64,000 nt of DNA from Sthenelais limicola (Eukaryota > Annelida > Polychaeta > Phyllodocida > Sigalionidae): positions 87,957,784 to 88,021,783 of the forward strand of contig OW804096.1 in NCBI GenBank assembly GCA_942159475.1. The letters run 5' to 3'. Shown piece by piece: positions 46,701 through 58,820 of the stretch; positions within the stretch are counted from its first letter, which is position 1; every line of letters begins with the position of its first letter. The translations under genes were made by a program, and so were the position numbers. Under the pieces are notes generated by a model, which saw nothing but the letters and a program-made list of their open reading frames with translations, was not told the DNA's origin and did no database searches.

Positions 46701-48308
46701 CTTAGCACACTCTGTATGTAGTATGAGCTGTAGCCTATGATATTCCGTATTTCCCGCTAGAAATGTGTAATAAATAGTAATAATAATGATAAATATTCAC
46801 AGAGGTTGCGCTCTATTGGAGTAACATTGCCCACATTGCGAGAATATGTTGTGATTGATCTATTATCCTGCGAACATTTTAATAGTAAATTTGGAGAATC
46901 TTTGTTCTGAAGTTAGGAGAAACAGTTTTCCTGCACTTTACTCGCTACTCAAAATTGGGCCAAAATGATCTCGATTCCAAAATTTGAAAATATCGGCTTA
47001 TTCTACTATGAGAAAGGTTCATTGACATTAGGAAAAATGGTTAGAATTAGTCAAGAGTAATATAGTGATCTACTTCATCTAACATCGTATTACAGTTTGC
47101 TAATTGTGGAAAACCTAGGGGGCCATTCCCAAATGCCCTTTTCCCCAGGGAATATGTCAGATCTTTTTGTATGAGAAGATCGACTTAGTACTTGAAGCAG
47201 CTCTTTGATGTAGAATTTGGGCGTTCGTAGTCTTGACAGCATACGGTCGTGGGGCTACACAAATGAAGATAAGCTTCAGACTTTTCCTCCTTTTGTATAT
47301 TTATTTGATTGTTAATGTAATGAAAATATATTAGATTTGTAGATTGAGGCCTTCTTGGAAGAGCTGAGAAATCTCAGAACGTTGTACGGTAGCCTATTTC
47401 CAGTTATGTAACTGTATTTTAAAATGGAAATAATAATATTTATATATTATCAATGAATTGCGTCTGCCATAGGTTTGTGAATGGGTTGAAAGGGGGCCTG
47501 TCTTTGAAAATCTTTCCTTTGTGTGCACCAACGAGTTGTGTGCACCAACCAACGTTAGTCGTAGGAGCAGGATCTATTGCTCTCTGGGTTGTCTTCCGAG
47601 AAAAAGAACTTGGTGGAGTGTCCGAAAATGACTAGTGACTCAGAGGTAAGGCAGTTGATTGACAACACTTCGGGGTCTGCTGAGGCCAAGCCGCTGCAGA
47701 TGTTACGTTTATTTAACGGCCCGTCACTAGAGTTTTAGTCTTTCCATCAGCAAGGCAGATAATAAGAAAAATCCCAGTAATCCGTCCAAGTGTGATTCTG
47801 GATATGGGCGATCATCACGAGATTATGTGGAGCTCTGAAGCTAGGCATGCTAAATGCAAGCATTGGTTACTAACTTGGCATTTGATGGTTATAATAATTT
47901 ACTAACTGTATATATAATCGTCATAAAAATATTAATAACCCCGTTTTTCATGATTGAGTGGATTAATATCATATTAATTTGTAGGGAGTGAATCATTGTT
48001 AGGTTGGGTTCAATCCACAGGTACATTTATCAAGAATAAAATAGGTTTTTATTGTTTAATTACGCTTCGAACACAGAACTACTTTCTGTCCGAACAACAC
48101 GTGTGTAAGGATATGTGCACTACTTTCGGATTCTCGTGTTTCCCGCCGTGTATACTGTTGCATCAAATGAGCCATCACTCAACTTTCCATTTGCTGATAA
48201 AGCTGTGAACAACCAGACAAATAGAATATTGAATGCAAACCCAGTTTTTCTCCATAATAGATAGATAATACTTGTATCGGCGTAGTAAGTAGAGAACCAA
48301 CTGTGAAA

Positions 48309-48356
48309 TGTCTAAGCCTAAGGCTAAGCCTAAGGCTAAGCCCAGGCTAAGGCCTT
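48309..48356. repeat. CTAAGCCTAAGG minisatellite
   Basis: About four units of CTAAGCCTAAGG/CTAAGCCCAGG over 48 bp, 38 bp left of the TIR element. Confidence 0.9.
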
Positions 48357-48393
48357 TGCTGTGTGCGCTCACTGAGTTTAGTTAGCGCTAGTC

Positions 48394-48886
48394 TTATAGG
48401 GGTGTTCCACAGGTCGGAATAAGCCTTACGTCCCAATCGGTTTTCCAAAGAACCGATCATTAATTCCGACCTATTGTTCACATAGCAGTCGGTTCGGTTC
48501 GGTTCCATATCACCGTCGGAATATTTTAGGCAAACCGAACGAACCGAAGGGCTAAAAACGATAATCCGACCTGTTTGATTTTCATCGGTTTCTGGTCGGT
48601 TTTTGATGGAACCGAATGGAACCGAACAGACGTTCCGACCAGTTGTGCTTACCATCGGAATGAATAGGACTGTTTCGGTCTGGAATTGATGTAATAAATC
48701 TATTTTATTCCGAGCCGATGAGAACCGACCAGTTGCACACACCCTTGGTTCGGTTCCGTTTGGTTTGGTTGGAACAACAACCTGTGCGCACAAAACCGAT
48801 GCAAACTGTGAAAAACCGTAGCATTGTTTCGTTGGTAAAACAGATTGGGACATAAGGTTATTCCGACCTGTGGAACACGCCTATAA
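48394..48886. mobile_element. 493-bp TIR element (MITE)
   Basis: The left end TTATAGGGGTGTTCCACAGG and following GTCGGAATAAGCCTTACGTC return inverted at the right end as ATTCCGACCTGTGGAACACG then CCTATAA. The inverted repeat is about 50 bp with few mismatches and one 1-nt indel. The interior is built from CGGTTCGGTTC and AACCGACC words that also tend to pair. No transposase. TA dinucleotides at both borders would fit a Tc1/mariner-type target site. Confidence 0.85.
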
Positions 48887-49022
48887 TGGGGGTGTTCCAC
48901 AGGTCGGAATAAGCCTTACGTCCCAATCGGTTTTAATAAGAAACAAGGACATCGGTTTTCATAGGTTTCCATAGGTTTCTCACGGAAATAGATGCTATTC
49001 AGACCGAGCCGAACCGACCATA
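48887..49022 (+). mobile_element. Second, partial copy of the 48.4-kb TIR element
   Basis: Directly abuts the first copy. GGGGTGTTCCACAGGTCGGA and ATAAGCCTTACGTCCCAATC repeat the left end exactly, then diverged CGGTTTT/ACCGACC interior words follow, with no right terminus. Confidence 0.75.
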
Positions 49023-52000
49023 ACTTGTCACAACTGCCCGGAACGTCCAGTCCTTATGTGCAGGTAACATACTCCAATTGTATCATCCTTTTGGTAAATC
49101 CAGGCACAGATATATCTCAACGATATAAAATAAATATTGAACAGTTGAAATCTCCATATGAAGCACAGCTGTAACTGTAAGTGTAATCACGGACATCACA
49201 TAAACCTCCCTACTCTGGGGTCATTCAAAAATTACGTCCATTCAAATCGTCCATCCACAATATTTTTCAAATCTTTCTCACTAAAATATTGGTATGATAG
49301 AAACTCCATGTTCTATTCTTGGTCGTTGATGAAGAATAATCCAATGACAAACGATTCAAATGAGGTGAAAGCCATTTTTGCACTTCGGTATGACCTCGCA
49401 AGAAAGGCCGGACCTCGCTAGTCAGTGCACTTGCCATGCGGCCAAGAGAGACGTCATTTCCGGACCAGTATGTAAATCAGCCTAGAGCCTCAGCATTTCC
49501 GCATATTCCCGCCATAGAACGGGACTATAGGGCCCACATAAAATCAATAGAAACAAAGGTAAAATGCAATTAAAATCGAGTTCTGATCCCGTAGTATTTA
49601 TTACCAGAGTTATTATCATGTTACAGTTATGTATCCATTTGATTCCTGTTATGTGTCTGCCCCAGAAGCACTAGGCTACGGTGACTAGGTGTACTTGTGT
49701 ACAACGTGAGTGGATAAATCTGCCATTCTGTTCCAATATATCCACGGTACCTTTGATATTTATTACTTGTGAAGTGTCTGGCAATATGTCATCCTGTTTA
49801 CATGACCAACAATACCCTCTGGGCTCGTACATATCATTTTAAAGCTAAGGTGTGTGCAGTTGGTGAGGTGATTGGATATCAGGACAGCGATCGCAAGGTG
49901 AAGATCGCGAGATGAAGTTAGGATCGGCAAAAATATACCAATCACATGCCCCGTCTTCAGGATCGCATGTTACCCCAAGTTTAGATAGTGCAGTCTGGCG
50001 CAGCTGTTCCCTCGGGAACAGGTCAGTCCTGCCCCTACTAAGTCTATGAGCACTGGGAAGGGTGGCAGTACTCATCGACTGGCCATCATCGTTTTTACAA
50101 GGAACATTCGGTGTTATGAGTAACCGATGAGTGATCGTCGCTGGTTCATTATAGACTGAAAGCATGGCGGTCGGGTCGGGTGTTACCAGCACTACAGGAG
50201 CGATCGTCAGTCTTGTTGGAAGAGACAAAATCGGCTTGTTCGGAACCTCCCACATCCCCTCCCCTCCCCGATCTCACCCCTGGAGAGACACTGACCTTGC
50301 TATGCGACCTTGACCCACTAGGGTATTCATAAGTTCCCCTATGTAAACATTGGCCAGACTGCTGACCTCAATTGTAAATATTCAAATCATTTAGCACTTC
50401 CCACCTCACACATTCCATCTCCTCTCTCTCTTGTTTATAGATCATTTGCCATGTGCCCAGATCTAGTTTTACAGCTTTGGAATCATGAGAGACAAACCTT
50501 AGAGCATTGGGAAAAGAGCGTCTTTTAACTCTGAGGTTTAGACATAAACTTAGAGTAATATTGATTCCCCATTACTCTAAGGTATACGTATGGGATCAAA
50601 TATCAAATATCGATTAGTTTTAAGGCTACCGTATGCCTCTGGGATGGCTGATTGTCTCGGAAGAACTCTGTACATGTCTGGCTAAATGATAAGACAGGCT
50701 TCGAAATGCTTTATCTCCTCAAATGACACGGGAGCCCAACTTTGGAGGTATCTGCTTACAAGGTCCCGCTGGAGGTCTTTCTCTTCCAGCTCTTGGATCA
50801 ATGACACTACTTTAGGGCTTTTAACATATGGCCTGCACATCGACCTATTCCCTTGTAACCTCTGAACCCTGTATTTGTTATCATTATAGGTTACCCACCC
50901 AAGGTCGGAATCTATCAGTGGAACACTTTAGTGGCGTTGATATGTTAACTTCTTCAAGACGAATTATTCCCTCTTTAGCCTTCTAGTCGTCTTTCCATCC
51001 CTTATTGACTCCTATGAGAGATACTGATAAGAATGATGGAGAAAGAATCCTCCTTTAATATAGCTCAAGGGACACTTGGGAAAAATATTTTTGGTGTGTG
51101 TTTACGACTATGGTGATTTTGCTTTTACATTTAAATCGACTCTTTTTTAAAAGTTTTAAGCTTGTTGCCTGTTTGTCTACTTGAATTCAACGAATCAATG
51201 TCAGTAAATTTTATGGTAAATCGCCTGCGCGAATGACAATTAATTCTACGAACTTAAATTCCTAATCATCGCATGAATTCATCGACATTTGGTGACACAA
51301 GGCAATACGACTTATCATCGTTGCTTATTTTTCAATTTCCCGTTTTAGATTTGGAAATATTTCTAAAGCCTATTCTGAGTTAAATCATTGTAAGGTCATA
51401 CCTTGCTACAATGCAACTCTATGAGGAATGACCCAACATTTTGATCTAAACTTCCTGAAAACTTCCTCATTTTAATAATGATATGGTCCTATTCGTCATA
51501 TTCTGACTATGGGGATGCTGTATAGCACCTATTACTACTGTCCCATGAGTAAGCTCTAATAATATATTGATGTGAAATACCACGGGCCGTACGGCGAGCA
51601 TATTTAATCACAATTGACCCAGCTCTCAGGGTGGCGTGCTTAGTAAATATGAGTAATGGTTTTAAATTTGATGTATCCTCTTGCATGTTGGACCCACACA
51701 ACTCTGGTGCTCCGGGTGCAAGGGAGTAGTATCCATGGTAACATTCTCATTGGACTGCCATGATAAACTCACTGGTGGTTATACACTAGTGCTGGTAATT
51801 TATCTCCTCTTAATAGATCACCGTGTCATTTCTCCTAGCGTGTCGTGTCCACTTGGACCTATTAAAATCAGCCACTTCGTATTATTACATTCAGTCACAA
51901 ATGCTACTCATATATGCGCGTGCAGTATTAAAACCTCACGCAATTACTACGATTGTAATCTAGACAGAGATATGGTGGTGTAAATAGTAATTCTGCAGAC

Positions 52001-52805
52001 AATGCATATAAGGGATCGATTTTTTTATTATGTTGTACATGTATACATGTACATTATTATGTACGTTGGTTTTGCAGCCAACCCTCTGTGATGGTGAATA
52101 GTGATGCAATAGATTAATTCTGGACACAAATTCCACATGTCTAATTTCCACATATAGCCACATATTTCACGACTCTCCTTGGCGTCATGTGAGCCATACT
52201 GCGTCTCCTAAAATGAAAATGTCGCATTGTCATCATCTAGCAAAACACATTTCTTCATACATGCGCGTTGTAAACAAGTCACGTCTAAATAGGGGAGACA
52301 TGGTTCTGTACCCGGTGATAATTCCATTTATTTCACTATCGCAACGTCCCCGCTGTAGATATTACGTTGCGAACTTAAAACATGAAGTTAGTGGGCAGAT
52401 AATCTAGTTAAATGCATGAATGACCCCCATCATTTACTAAAGAGACAACACGTTGTCTCGTGGCCGACACGCTAACATCAATATCAAAATGACCGTAATT
52501 TTTGTACAATTTTCATAAGACCAAACATGAACAGACCACCACCACCATTCTAAGCTATCATGGTAATAATCCTCGGTTCACTTCCAACTTATTTGAACTG
52601 AAGTCGATAAGATCAAAAGCTTCGTGGTATTTGGCTGTAAATCAATGCCATTATCATAGATGATGAAAAAAACCCAAAACATTATCATAGATTCACCTCA
52701 TAATTCTTACCCATTTTGAATACGTACACATGAAATAACAACCGCCCCACATGGTTGTTGTAATTGATAAAAAAGGAAGTATTATGAACAGAAAAGCCCA
52801 TTCAA

Positions 52806-52978
52806 GTCTAGGCTCAACGTTGAGAGGGTCCCTTCAAACTGAGGGAAAGTCTCTCGCTCCAAACCGCAAAATATCACTATGATCCCATTCGGACGCGTAC
52901 TCATAGGCCAGAAAAGCCATTAGCGCTGTAGCCGTCGAATCACTGACATACCGTTCTTATCTGATCCGAGAGCCTAGA
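52806..52978 (+). repeat. Interspersed repeat SR1, copy 3
   Basis: TCTAGGCTCAACGTTGAGAG, GGTCCCTTCAAACTGAGGGA, AGTCTCTCGCTCCAAACCGC, CGGACGCGTACTCATAGGCC, AAGCCATTAGCGCTGTAG, GAATCACTGACATACCGTTC, ATCTGATCCGAGAGCCTAG. It shares its left end with copy 1 and its right end with copy 2, so copies 1-3 together outline a unit of about 175 bp. Confidence 0.85.
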
Positions 52979-55307
52979 CTGATTCGTGTGAGATCAAGTA
53001 AAATGTTTGAACCCAGGGTCTTGGTGCCCTGATCGTCCCTCGAGTGGTGGGTCACTGTACACTAGTTCATAGTAGTTGTACTAGTTGGTTATTTTTCTAT
53101 TCGTATACGGTATATTCCTGCATGAAATATATATTTAAAAAGTACCGAAAGTCTTACGGCAATCCATGACAGGATATGACATTAATTATTGATGTACATG
53201 TACTTGTACATGTGGTTAACAAATCCTCCATTTGTGTGCCATATTTTATATTTGCCAATGAAAATATTCATTCACTTTAATTATTAGGAAGAGAATTGAT
53301 TTTAACAGGATAATGTTAAGTGAAGTGCATATCTATCCTAGTGTTAATTTCAACCTGAGGTTAAGAGCTGTACAGAATATGTTAGTATAGATTTAGCATC
53401 CCTATTCTTTTAAACAAATCCAATGACCACATTGTCATTATGTGACCTTTGATGGTCCCCTCACTTAATACGATATTTTACCCAAGTTGCTCGTCTATTT
53501 CCCTGAGAAATATTTCCAGTTGATCGTCAGTGATCCGATTACCCGTTTTCGGTAGATCACGGCTGGATCCACAAGGACATTTAGGGCAAACCTGGAATCA
53601 ATTTTTGTGTGTGTGATTCAATTTCGTCCTTTGGATTTCCTCTCGTAAGGCAAACTTTCTGCTGGCATCGAGTAAGACTTTAGAGTCTATCCCATTTTGC
53701 AATTTCTAGGAATAGCAAGTGCTGTATCACGTCTGAATAGCCAAATGTATTATGTGTATACCTCGTTAAATTAAAATGTCATCGACTCGTCCTGGAAAGT
53801 TAAAATTAATTAAAACCCAGTCATTGACTGCAGCTCCTAGATTAGGGAATGAATGTAGATGTCACTACCCAGTATTCATCGGAACCTAGTCTCTAGTGCA
53901 TCCCCATCAATTTACCGAGGTCTTCTAAATGGGAATGTAAAAATATGCCTGGGGTGATGTAAATGGATGGAAACGTGACTGATGATGGAATCCCAAGCTA
54001 TTGAGTCAGTCAATGGCATTCCTTCCCTCCGTAGTCTGCATATATGATCCTGGGAGCTTCTCACGACTCCATGTGTCGAGTAGAGAATTAATGACTTAAA
54101 AGATCCATGATAGCTAGATAAAAGCCTCGTGTATTCCTACAGACAGGAGAAAGATCTAACCTGACCCAGATCCCAGTACCCGAGTGTCCACATGTTACAG
54201 TTGGGTATCCTCGGGCGTTGTTTTTAGGTTGTAAGTATTTTTCAGTTGACTGGTTCCCATGTTGACATTTCGCGAAGCCTAGATTCCAGGCCTTCTTGGG
54301 TGGCTGCCCTCTCTTCCTCCTCAGATTTATTTCGCTAACAGCTGCACTGTCTGTGGCTACTGGAAGAAAGAGGTGTGTAAGAGGTGTTGTACTTGGCAAA
54401 TGGACACAGGACGACTGCCGCGTAAACATGAGAGATAAAGATAGCTCCGCTTAAAGGAATCTTGATCTAATTATAGGCTTGACTTATGGAAGGTGGCACC
54501 CTGTTGATAGAGGACTGGGTGATGTGAAACAATATCGCTCGCCAATGCAGTCGGAAGAAAGGGATAGGGTTACGATATTTCGTGCCTTGTTTCGCATTTA
54601 GTTATAATCATGTAATATACCCGGTATAACTTTTAGGTGCTGTCCACACGGTGAAACTGCATGTATGGGTAAATTAAACCAAATATTGCAGCAAATTGGA
54701 TTGCAGCCCTCCATTTATGAGAAATAGTATTTAACTATTTTCAATCAGCAATATATTTAAAAAAAATACTTCTGTTTATTCTGGTGAGACACCGTTTTCC
54801 AGAAAACCTGATCAAGTAGACCTGTTCGTCCTTTGTTTCTAAGCTTACATGTTGTACTGTTCAACATCAATGTTACCTTCACCCTGCCCCTCTAGCCATT
54901 CACCATTCTTGTGAGGACAGCCCAGGCCATCATTTGCATTGGTACAGTGACCCAAGGTTGCAGGTCTAAAGCAATACATACGGTACACGTGTCATAGTCC
55001 CAAGTTAAAGTAACTCCAGCCATATTGCATATGTACTACAGCTTTCGCCTATACTTCTATTGCAAATTATCATGCGTTCATTGTGCATCTCTAATATTCA
55101 CACGCTTCCTCATACGAGTAGTTGTTTTTTCAGTGCCCCAGTCACACTCAGTCTGTAATTTCAAAGGAATTGTGTAGAAGGGGATTAACGGTTTTCAGTA
55201 GTAGATGGAGAACGCCCATATGTTGTTGAATTAAATACGTATTTCAGATCACATCAGATACGGTGATAAACAAGTCATATGAGTGACTTCATCATTTCTA
55301 GTTTTTC

Positions 55308-55349
55308 TTTTTTTTTTTTTTTTTTTTTTTTTTGGGGGGGGGGGGGGGG
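55308..55349. repeat. Poly(T)26-poly(G)16 tract
   Basis: A run of about 26 T followed without spacer by about 16 G on the plus strand. Confidence 0.95.
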
Positions 55350-56619
55350 CCTTACGTGCTATAAGTAATAACTATGTATTGAAATACATATTATACATAT
55401 GTATATTAATTGGGGGGTTCTGGTTAGAATGGGTATAGCTAAAGTAATTACATATTTATTATCCTTTTAATAAAAATGTACTCCTTTAACGCACAAGCCG
55501 CCTATTAGATGTTCGCATATATAAATATAGCTAATTGACCGAGTTGTATATCAGTTGTGGAAACGTATCTCCTCATGGAATAGGCTCCAATTACAATTTG
55601 TTTTATACATGTTCGTTTAGTATTAAACATCGTTCCCTGAGTGCTTTGACGATGGTACCAAATGCACCTCTACCAGTGCATACCAGTGCATTTGGCCATT
55701 GTAACATTTCCCCTTGTCACATGGTTCCGAGTACTTTATCTTCGTGATTATTCGCGGGATTCTCTGCATGCACCATAGAGTCTGTTTACATCTTGTATTA
55801 CAAAAAGGAGGGACCGAAGGCATGTGGGTTTGGAGGGTCTTCAGCTCCCTCTAAATCCAGTAAAAAATCGGGAAATTTATGGGACAAAGTTTACTTCTGA
55901 AATGGTTCATCTCATTGATATTATTTGTAGGACTCACCTTGTATTCGAAGGACATCAGAAATCCATGTTAAGATATAACAAAAAAAGAAACCCGCAAACC
56001 TGTGTGGTTCTCTATAAACTATTACTTACTATTCCCCAAAATTATTACCGTATGTCCTTGCAGTTTCACTTTTCTTTCCTATATTATATCCTGTGCACCT
56101 CCTGGCCTCCTGGAATACTCCCAGCTTCCCTTTCTCCTCAAACATTCAAACTGACACATTTTACAGTCGGCGTAGGTGCCGTTATGATCATTATGACTTG
56201 TGTGGGGTTCGTTCCCAGCGGACAGCGTGTTGTGATAACACCCAAGTCTGCCATGATGATTAGCATCACCACTTCATCAATCATGTCCATAAATGCTATC
56301 CAATAAATCCGATTTCCGTCAAAGCCACAGACTTCAAAAGAAAGAGCTGCCAAGGAGCAAAGATTGCTTATACTACCAAGCTTTCATCTCTGTAAAAAGT
56401 GCATGTAAATGGCAAGTTGTGGGGAATATCCCTATCGGAGGTATCCTCGTATAATAATGGTCCCACCCAGGGAGGTAGAAACGTGGACATGAAAAAATAA
56501 CGATGGGCTTGGGTAACCTGCTGGCTTATTTTTTTTTACAAAACTATTTTCTTGTTAGCCTCCAGTACCTGACCATATGATCATCTCCTGATTTACATCA
56601 GGAATTTGTACAAAGGCGA

Positions 56620-56665
56620 AACTTTTTTTTTCTTTTTTTTTTTTTTTTTACAAAGGCGAAACTTG
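56620..56665. repeat. Poly(T) tract inside a short direct repeat
   Basis: ACAAAGGCGAAACTTTTTTT, a T-rich run, then ACAAAGGCGAAACTT again: two 15-bp copies flank the T tract. This is a plausible target duplication around a tiny retroposed or slippage insertion. Confidence 0.7.
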
Positions 56666-58796
56666 ATGAATTTAGTGATTGACTATACTTATATACTTCG
56701 TTGTTTCACCTCCCCAGTGCACGCCGACTGGCTATATAATATAGTCAGTAGTATGCACATATACAAGAACCGTTGGCATTGCTAATATTCGAAAAGAGTA
56801 GGGTATTGCGCCTCATTAACATGTTTCCTGCCTCGCCCTGATAGGACCAAATATATATCCGAATGCATGCTATCAAAACGTAAAGCCAACACACACACAA
56901 TGAATGACACACAATGATTAAGCTATTTGGTACAACCACTACCAGCCCGGTACCGACCTTGGGGCCTAACTGCACAATACGTTAAAATCACTCGTTTACT
57001 AGCCATTGGGTAATTGATTGATTGATTGGTAATTTTATTTTAACAATGTCAAGTTCGCCTTACAACACTCGATTTTGGATTTAGATTATATTTTATGCAT
57101 TGCACATTCAGAAAATAGTCTCATAAGTAATAATTCTCTTTAGAAACAACACATCGTTTTTTTAATACATTTAATAGCGAAGTTTTAAGTATAGTTCCAC
57201 CAAGCCTGTTTTAAGAGCTGCACGTGGAACCTAAAAAACACCTCTGTGTCGTGCCAAACGACTGAACCTAAATATTAGCCACGTGAAGTGCTAATTAAAA
57301 TTTGGTTTGTATTCCAAAATTACATGGATATGAACTTGTACCTTCAGCAATACAAATCTCGGATTTCCATTAGATTTTTAAACTATTAAAGCTTTTGCAA
57401 ATCCCTTTACAATTACATTTTTTTTCATTTGATGTTACTTTGGTAATAACATTCATCATGATCATGATTCAACAAATAATTAGACTTAATGGGCATACCA
57501 AGACATAACATAATGGGAATTCCATGTACAGTATAATACATAGTCTTTCATGGCCATTTTATCTGACTTTATGTATACATAAAGTCGGTCTTTGTCATTC
57601 TTTGTTTCAGAGATTACATGAGTGGGCATTGAACAGATCTATACATTTTAATATATTTCTTTCTCTCCGAGACCTGATTTAAGACAAGGACCAGCGACAG
57701 TGCCTGTCCTCATATGAGGACAATATGACAGCCGTCATCAGTCTCCTCCAGCTCCCTGCCTCCTCCATGTTTGACACAGTGATCCTATGTCTTCATAGCC
57801 TTGATATACATGCATGAGTGTGAAGGGGGCTCTTTCTAAAATAGCCCAGAGAAAGGGGCATATAGAGGCGAAGACAAGTCTGAGAGAGCAAGGTTGTATA
57901 CAGATCTTCACCCTGGACCGTTGGGTACTCCAATGAGTACACCCACATGTGTGTACTGGTGCCTAGAGCCCTCCAGGGCGGCTGAGGTCAGGACAGGCAG
58001 ACAGACCAGACCAACTACTGGTGGTAGCCACTAGACAAGACTTAGTTCCTCCTCTCAGCTTCAGGTTGGTGTGGGAATCCTATTGTGTTTGTATTTAGAG
58101 CTTGTGACACTATGGCAGTGAGAGAAACTTCATAGAAACAGCAACAAAGCCCTCCTCGTATTTACATGTATACTAACATAGTTTTTGCTCCCTACCAGGG
58201 CAGGGTGACACTCCCACATTTGGATTGCAGCCCTCCATGTATGATCACTCACTGAAAGGAAACTATGAATACATGTAATTCCCCAAATATCTAAAGACTC
58301 GTGGTAAAGATATACATTACATACAAAGATGCATGTCTGCAAACAAAAAGAAAAGAAAGATTATTTATCTTGTTTCAGTCCGAAGAATGAGGAGAAAATT
58401 TAGTCTACTTTTTGGGGGCACATCCGGGGTATATATTCATTGAGTGTTTGGCCCCTGTGGCAGGTGGCCTAACCTAAGTGGGCATATAAACGAGAATAAA
58501 GGTACTTGCCCACCTCCTGGTTCCACTCTGCATTTCGATGGGTCTGGTGGGATCAGAGCTGGCTGAATGAAGAGGTGCAGATGAGGGAGGGGAGGGTGGA
58601 CGGATGCTTATTGTTTGACGCGAGAACAGCTGTTACTCACGCCACAGACCCCTTGTTGAGAATTTGGATGGGAAGGTGTTTTTTTTTAGGAAGAACTGGG
58701 GGGAGGGACCTGGGTTTGTTTTTCTGTGGGAAACGCCACCACCAAAGAGAAAGCGAGGGAGCGAGAGATAACTGATAAATCTGGTCAAGCACCTGC

Positions 58797-58820
58797 CCCC
58801 CCCCCCCCCCCCCCCCCCCC
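58797..58820. repeat. Poly(C)24 tract
   Basis: Twenty-four consecutive C on the plus strand in CHSY intron 1. Confidence 0.95.

Noticed and set aside
48347..48853. 168-codon minus-strand ORF
   Set aside because: It lies entirely inside the TIR element, is built from its inverted repeats and shows no transposase motif.
49845..50255. 136-codon minus-strand ORF in CHSY intron 1
   Set aside because: No recognised domain, no flanking splice context, no homologue that I can recall.
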